A stretch of DNA of 9,065 bases. Origin: Solimonas_A sp035476855. GTDB lineage: Bacteria > Pseudomonadota > Gammaproteobacteria > Nevskiales > Nevskiaceae. The DNA lies in contig DATILC010000302.1 of assembly GCA_035476855.1 (NCBI GenBank), forward strand, positions 1-9,065, in the 5' to 3' direction. The notes below the pieces were generated by a model that did no database searches, was not told the origin of the DNA, and saw only the letters and a program-made list of their open reading frames with translations. How positions within the stretch are numbered: the first letter of the stretch is position 1; each line of letters starts with the position of its first letter. Shown here in pieces: positions 6,316-9,065 of this stretch. Made by a program: the position numbers and the translations under genes.

Positions 6316-8358
6316 ATGAGCCGACAGATCCTGGTCACCAACGCGCTCCCCTACGCCAACGGACCGATCCACCTCGGGCATATGGTCGGCTACGTCCAGG
6401 CCGACATCTGGGTGCGCTACCAGCGCCTGCAGGGCCAGCAGGTGCATTACGTCTGCGCCGACGACGCCCACGGCACGCCGATCATGCTCGCCGCCGAGAA
6501 GGCCGGCATGACCCCGGAAGCCTTCATCGCCGGCATCAAGACCGAACACGAGCGCGACTTCGCCGGTTTCGGCGTCGCCTTCGACCTCTACCACTCGACC
6601 CACTCGGCCGAGAACGAGGAACTGGCCGGCCTGATCTACCGCCGCCTGAAGCAGGCCGGCTGCATCGCCAGCCGCTCGATCCAGCAGCTCTACGATCCGG
6701 TCAGGGACATGTTCCTGCCGGACCGCTACATCAAGGGCGAATGCCCGAAATGCGGCACGGCCGACCAGTACGGCGACAACTGCGAGAACTGCGGCGCCGC
6801 CTACTCGCCCACCGATCTGAAAAACCCGCGCTCGGTAGTCTCCGGCGCGACCCCGGTGATGAAGGACTCGGAGCATTACTTCTTCGAACTGCCGCGTTTC
6901 CAGGCCTTCCTGCAGGACTGGCTGGCCGGCGAGGTCGCCCATTCCTCGGTCCGCGCCAAGCTGCAGGAGTGGTTCGACGGCGGCCTGCGCGACTGGGACA
7001 TCTCGCGCGATGCACCCTACTTCGGCTTTGCCATCCCCGATGCGCCGGGCAAGTTCTTCTACGTCTGGCTCGACGCACCGATCGGCTACATGGCCGCCTT
7101 CAAGGCCTTGTGCGCGACCAAGAAGCTGGACTTCGACGCCTGGTGGGGCGCTGAATCGAAGGCCGAACTGCACCACTTCATCGGCAAGGACATCGTCAAC
7201 TTCCACGGCCTGTTCTGGCCGGCGATGCTGCAGGGTTCCGGGCACCGCACGCCGACGCGCCTGCACGTCAACGGTTATCTGACGATCAACGGCGCCAAGA
7301 TGTCGAAGTCGCGCGGCACCTTCATCCGCGCCCGCACTTATCTCAATCACCTGAACCCGGAATACCTGCGCTACTACTTCGCGGCGAAGCTGGGCGACGG
7401 GCCGGACGACCTCGACCTCAGCCTCGAGGACTTCACCAACCGCGTGAACAGCGACCTGGTCGGCAAGTACGTCAACATCGCCAGCCGCTGCGCCGGCTTC
7501 ATCGAGAAGCTGTTCGGCGGCCGCCTGGCCGTGGCCATGCACGACCGCACGCTGTTCGAGGACTTCGCCGCCGAGGCGGACAACCTCGCCAAGCTGTACG
7601 AGTCCGGCGACTACGCCGGTGCGATGCGCGAGATCATGCTGATGGCCGACGACGCCAACGCCGCGGTGCAGAAACTTGCGCCCTGGCTGCTGGCGAAGGA
7701 CGAGGCACAGCGCGAGCAGCTGCACCAGGTCTGCACCACGTTCATCAACCTGTTCCGCCAGCTGACGGTCTACCTCAAGCCCGTGCTGCCGGGTGTGGCG
7801 GCGCAGGTGGAGCATTTCCTGCTCGCCGAGCATCCGCTGAACTGGGCGGATGCCCACAAGCCGCTGCTGGGCACGGACATCCGCCCCTATGCCGCCCTGA
7901 TCACCCGCGTCGACCCGAAGGCCACCGAAGCCATGCTCGCCGAAGAAGCTGCCAGCACTCCGCCCACGGACAAGAAAGCCGAAGCCGCTGCCCCGGCCAA
8001 GGCCGCCGCAGCGCCGGCCGCCGCCGACGCCCACATCGGCATCGACGACTTCGGCAAGGTCGACCTGCGCATCGCCCGCATCGACAACGCCGAGCATGTC
8101 GACGGCGCCGACAAGCTGCTGAAGCTGACGCTGGACCTGGGCCCCATGGGCAAACGCCAGGTGTTCGCCGGCATCAAGTCGGCCTACGCGCCGGAAGCGC
8201 TGATCGGCCGCCTGACCGTGGTGGTCGCCAACCTGGCACCGCGCAAGATGAAGTTCGGCATGTCCGAAGGCATGGTGCTGGCCGCCAGCCATGGCGACGG
8301 CAAGCCCTTCCTGCTGTCGCCGGACAGCGGCGCGGAGCCGGGAATGCGCATCAAGTAA
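6316..8358 (+). CDS. metG: Methionyl-tRNA synthetase with C-terminal tRNA-binding domain
   Basis: The product is 680 aa, the full length of the E. coli-type dimeric enzyme (about 677). It charges initiator and elongator tRNA-Met with methionine using ATP in the cytosol. Class I signatures are present: HLGH (19-22) for HIGH, and KMSKS (328-332). The connective-peptide zinc knuckle is intact, with Cys144, Cys147, Cys157 and Cys160. An Ala/Lys/Pro-rich linker (about 540-573) joins the catalytic and anticodon domains to a C-terminal EMAPII-like tRNA-binding and dimerisation domain (about 575-680, IDDFGKVDLRIARI onward). The start MSRQILVTNALPYANGPIHLGH is canonical for the family. The gene has its own extended -10 promoter, is divergent from the His-rich gene and mrp, and is followed on the same strand by the ferredoxin gene. 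Confidence 0.98.
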   Translation: MSRQILVTNALPYANGPIHLGHMVGYVQADIWVRYQRLQGQQVHYVCADDAHGTPIMLAAEKAGMTPEAFIAGIKTEHERDFAGFGVAFDLYHSTHSAENEELAGLIYRRLKQAGCIASRSIQQLYDPVRDMFLPDRYIKGECPKCGTADQYGDNCENCGAAYSPTDLKNPRSVVSGATPVMKDSEHYFFELPRFQAFLQDWLAGEVAHSSVRAKLQEWFDGGLRDWDISRDAPYFGFAIPDAPGKFFYVWLDAPIGYMAAFKALCATKKLDFDAWWGAESKAELHHFIGKDIVNFHGLFWPAMLQGSGHRTPTRLHVNGYLTINGAKMSKSRGTFIRARTYLNHLNPEYLRYYFAAKLGDGPDDLDLSLEDFTNRVNSDLVGKYVNIASRCAGFIEKLFGGRLAVAMHDRTLFEDFAAEADNLAKLYESGDYAGAMREIMLMADDANAAVQKLAPWLLAKDEAQREQLHQVCTTFINLFRQLTVYLKPVLPGVAAQVEHFLLAEHPLNWADAHKPLLGTDIRPYAALITRVDPKATEAMLAEEAASTPPTDKKAEAAAPAKAAAAPAAADAHIGIDDFGKVDLRIARIDNAEHVDGADKLLKLTLDLGPMGKRQVFAGIKSAYAPEALIGRLTVVVANLAPRKMKFGMSEGMVLAASHGDGKPFLLSPDSGAEPGMRIK

Positions 8359-8414
8359 GGCTTGCTAGCGAAAACGCGGGAGCGCCGTCCATGGCGGGAC
8401 TTCATCTCCTGATC

Positions 8415-8427
8415 TGCCCCCGGGGCA
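8415..8427 (+). terminator. Possible metG terminator hairpin
   Basis: TGCCCC-C-GGGGCA is a perfect 13-bp palindrome 57 bp after the metG stop, with a TGTTT run after it. The stem is short and the U-run interrupted, so it is a weak candidate. The palindrome could instead bind a protein. Confidence 0.25.
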
Positions 8428-8430
8428 TGT

Positions 8431-8460
8431 TTGACTTACTTCGGCATGACATTGAGTCAT
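8431..8460 (+). promoter_or_regulatory. Candidate promoter and first palindromic operator of the ferredoxin gene
   Basis: TTGACT (8431-8436) is a reasonable -35. The region where a -10 would fall is occupied by the palindrome ATGAC-ATTGA-GTCAT (8446-8460), and no clear -10 hexamer is visible. The same arms recur at 8510-8524. A repressor bound here would block the promoter. This is inference from position and symmetry. Confidence 0.35.
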
Positions 8461-8505
8461 CCCTCAGCAGGCCAAACATTCCATGGCCGCCCGTAGCCCG
8501 CCGCA

Positions 8506-8528
8506 GGCGATGACATTTAGTCATCGCC
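8506..8528. promoter_or_regulatory. Second palindrome over the ferredoxin gene start
   Basis: The 9-bp arms GGCGATGAC and GTCATCGCC are perfectly complementary around ATTTA. The core ATGAC-N5-GTCAT matches the site at 8446-8460, centre to centre 64 bp, about six helical turns. The likely start codon ATG (8510-8512) lies in the left arm, so as RNA the hairpin would bury the start codon. Confidence 0.5.
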
Positions 8529-9065
8529 AAGGCGCGGCGGATCTACCCACCCGCATCGACGCCCTACTGCCGCAGACACAGTGCCAGCGCTGCGGCTACC
8601 CGGCCTGCCGGCCCTATGCCGAGGCCATCGCCCGCGGCGAAGCCGACATCAACCAGTGCCCGCCCGGCGGGGATGAAGGCATCGTCGCGCTCGCCGCACT
8701 GACCGGGCACGCGGTGAAGCCGATGAACCCGGCCAACGGCCAGCCGATCACGCAGAGTTTCGTTGCGCTGATCGACGAGGCGATCTGCATCGGCTGCACC
8801 AAGTGCATCCAGGTCTGCCCCACCGACGCCATCCTCGGCGCCAGCCAGCTGATGCACACCGTGATCGCCGCCGAGTGCAGCGGCTGTGACCTGTGCCTGC
8901 CCGCCTGTCCGGTCGACTGCATCACGATGGTCGAGGCGCCCTTGCTGTCGATGCCCGGCCGGGTGGCGCAGTTCCGGCAGCGCTACGAACAACGCAGCCT
9001 GCGCCTGGCGCAACGCGCCAGCGAACGCGAGGAGGCTCATGCACAGCGCAAGGCCATGCTGAAGG
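8510..9065 (+). CDS. rsxB: RsxB/RnfB-like 4Fe-4S ferredoxin without membrane anchor, 3' end cut
   Basis: The frame runs from 8510 to the window edge (185 codons, no stop seen). The N-terminal 4Fe-4S (Fe-S) domain is QTQCQRCGYPACRPYAEA with Cys25, 28, 33 and 50. Two ferredoxin clusters follow: CIGCTKCIQVCP (Cys93, 96, 99, 103) and CSGCDLCLPACP (Cys123, 126, 129, 133), separated by a QLMHTV segment. In the Rnf/Rsx complex, subunit B relays electrons. E. coli RsxB begins with a membrane helix, and this protein has none, matching the short soluble forms of Betaproteobacteria and Xanthomonads whose partners are unclear. After about residue 140 a charged Arg/Gln/Glu-rich helical tail begins. ATG 8483 is an alternative start adding nine residues; neither has a good Shine-Dalgarno. 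No other rnf/rsx gene is in the window. Confidence 0.88.
   Translation, partial: MTFSHRQGAADLPTRIDALLPQTQCQRCGYPACRPYAEAIARGEADINQCPPGGDEGIVALAALTGHAVKPMNPANGQPITQSFVALIDEAICIGCTKCIQVCPTDAILGASQLMHTVIAAECSGCDLCLPACPVDCITMVEAPLLSMPGRVAQFRQRYEQRSLRLAQRASEREEAHAQRKAMLK

Noticed and set aside
5731..8292. 853-codon minus-strand open frame covering most of metG and joining the His-rich gene's frame
   Set aside because: The part above 6174 is antisense to a full-length metG with all its motifs; the composition is Arg/Gly/Val-rich GC shadow. The His-rich gene has its own ribosome-binding site and signal peptide at 6174.

Overview
The window is high-GC chromosomal DNA from a proteobacterium. It is most likely a gammaproteobacterium of the Xanthomonadales/Nevskiales kind. 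The main reason is the neighbourhood dcd - mrp(apbC) - metG, well known from gammaproteobacteria such as Pseudomonas, followed by a short RsxB/RnfB-type ferredoxin without a membrane anchor, the form typical of Betaproteobacteria and Xanthomonads. The taxon is inferred from synteny and protein style only.

Layout. (1) 1-2570, minus strand: two lipoprotein genes in a tight pair. The upstream one is an alkylsulfatase-like metallo-beta-lactamase-fold lipoprotein (837-2570). The downstream one (1-837, cut by the window edge) is an unidentified lipoprotein whose ATG overlaps the first gene's stop as TGATG. (2) 2677-3699, plus strand: a divergent AraC-family regulator. The ~106-bp shared intergenic region holds a near-perfect 15-bp palindrome that could be its operator. 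(3) 3700-3779: convergent gap with two inverted repeats, one with perfect 14-bp arms. (4) 3780-5549, minus strand: mrp then dcd. Each start codon is immediately preceded by a copy of the same ~70-bp palindromic element, and neither has a Shine-Dalgarno sequence. (5) 5731-6174, minus strand: a small exported protein with a His/Lys-rich tail and a clear intrinsic terminator. (6) 6316-8358, plus strand: metG, full length with tRNA-binding domain, behind an extended -10 promoter. (7) 8359-8509: gap with two ATGAC-N5-GTCAT palindromes. The second overlaps the likely start codon of the partial rsxB-like ferredoxin gene (8510-9065).

How the parts may work together. The left block looks like an accessory, AraC-controlled, cell-envelope function acting on sulfate esters or a related substrate. 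The right block is housekeeping: dCTP deamination, Fe-S cluster carriage, Met-tRNA charging and an iron-sulfur electron carrier. The two most unusual signals are the twin leader elements abutting dcd and mrp, and the paired palindromes in front of the ferredoxin gene. No mobile element, CRISPR array, tRNA or rRNA was seen. Many long open frames opposite metG and the sulfatase gene are GC-driven shadows.
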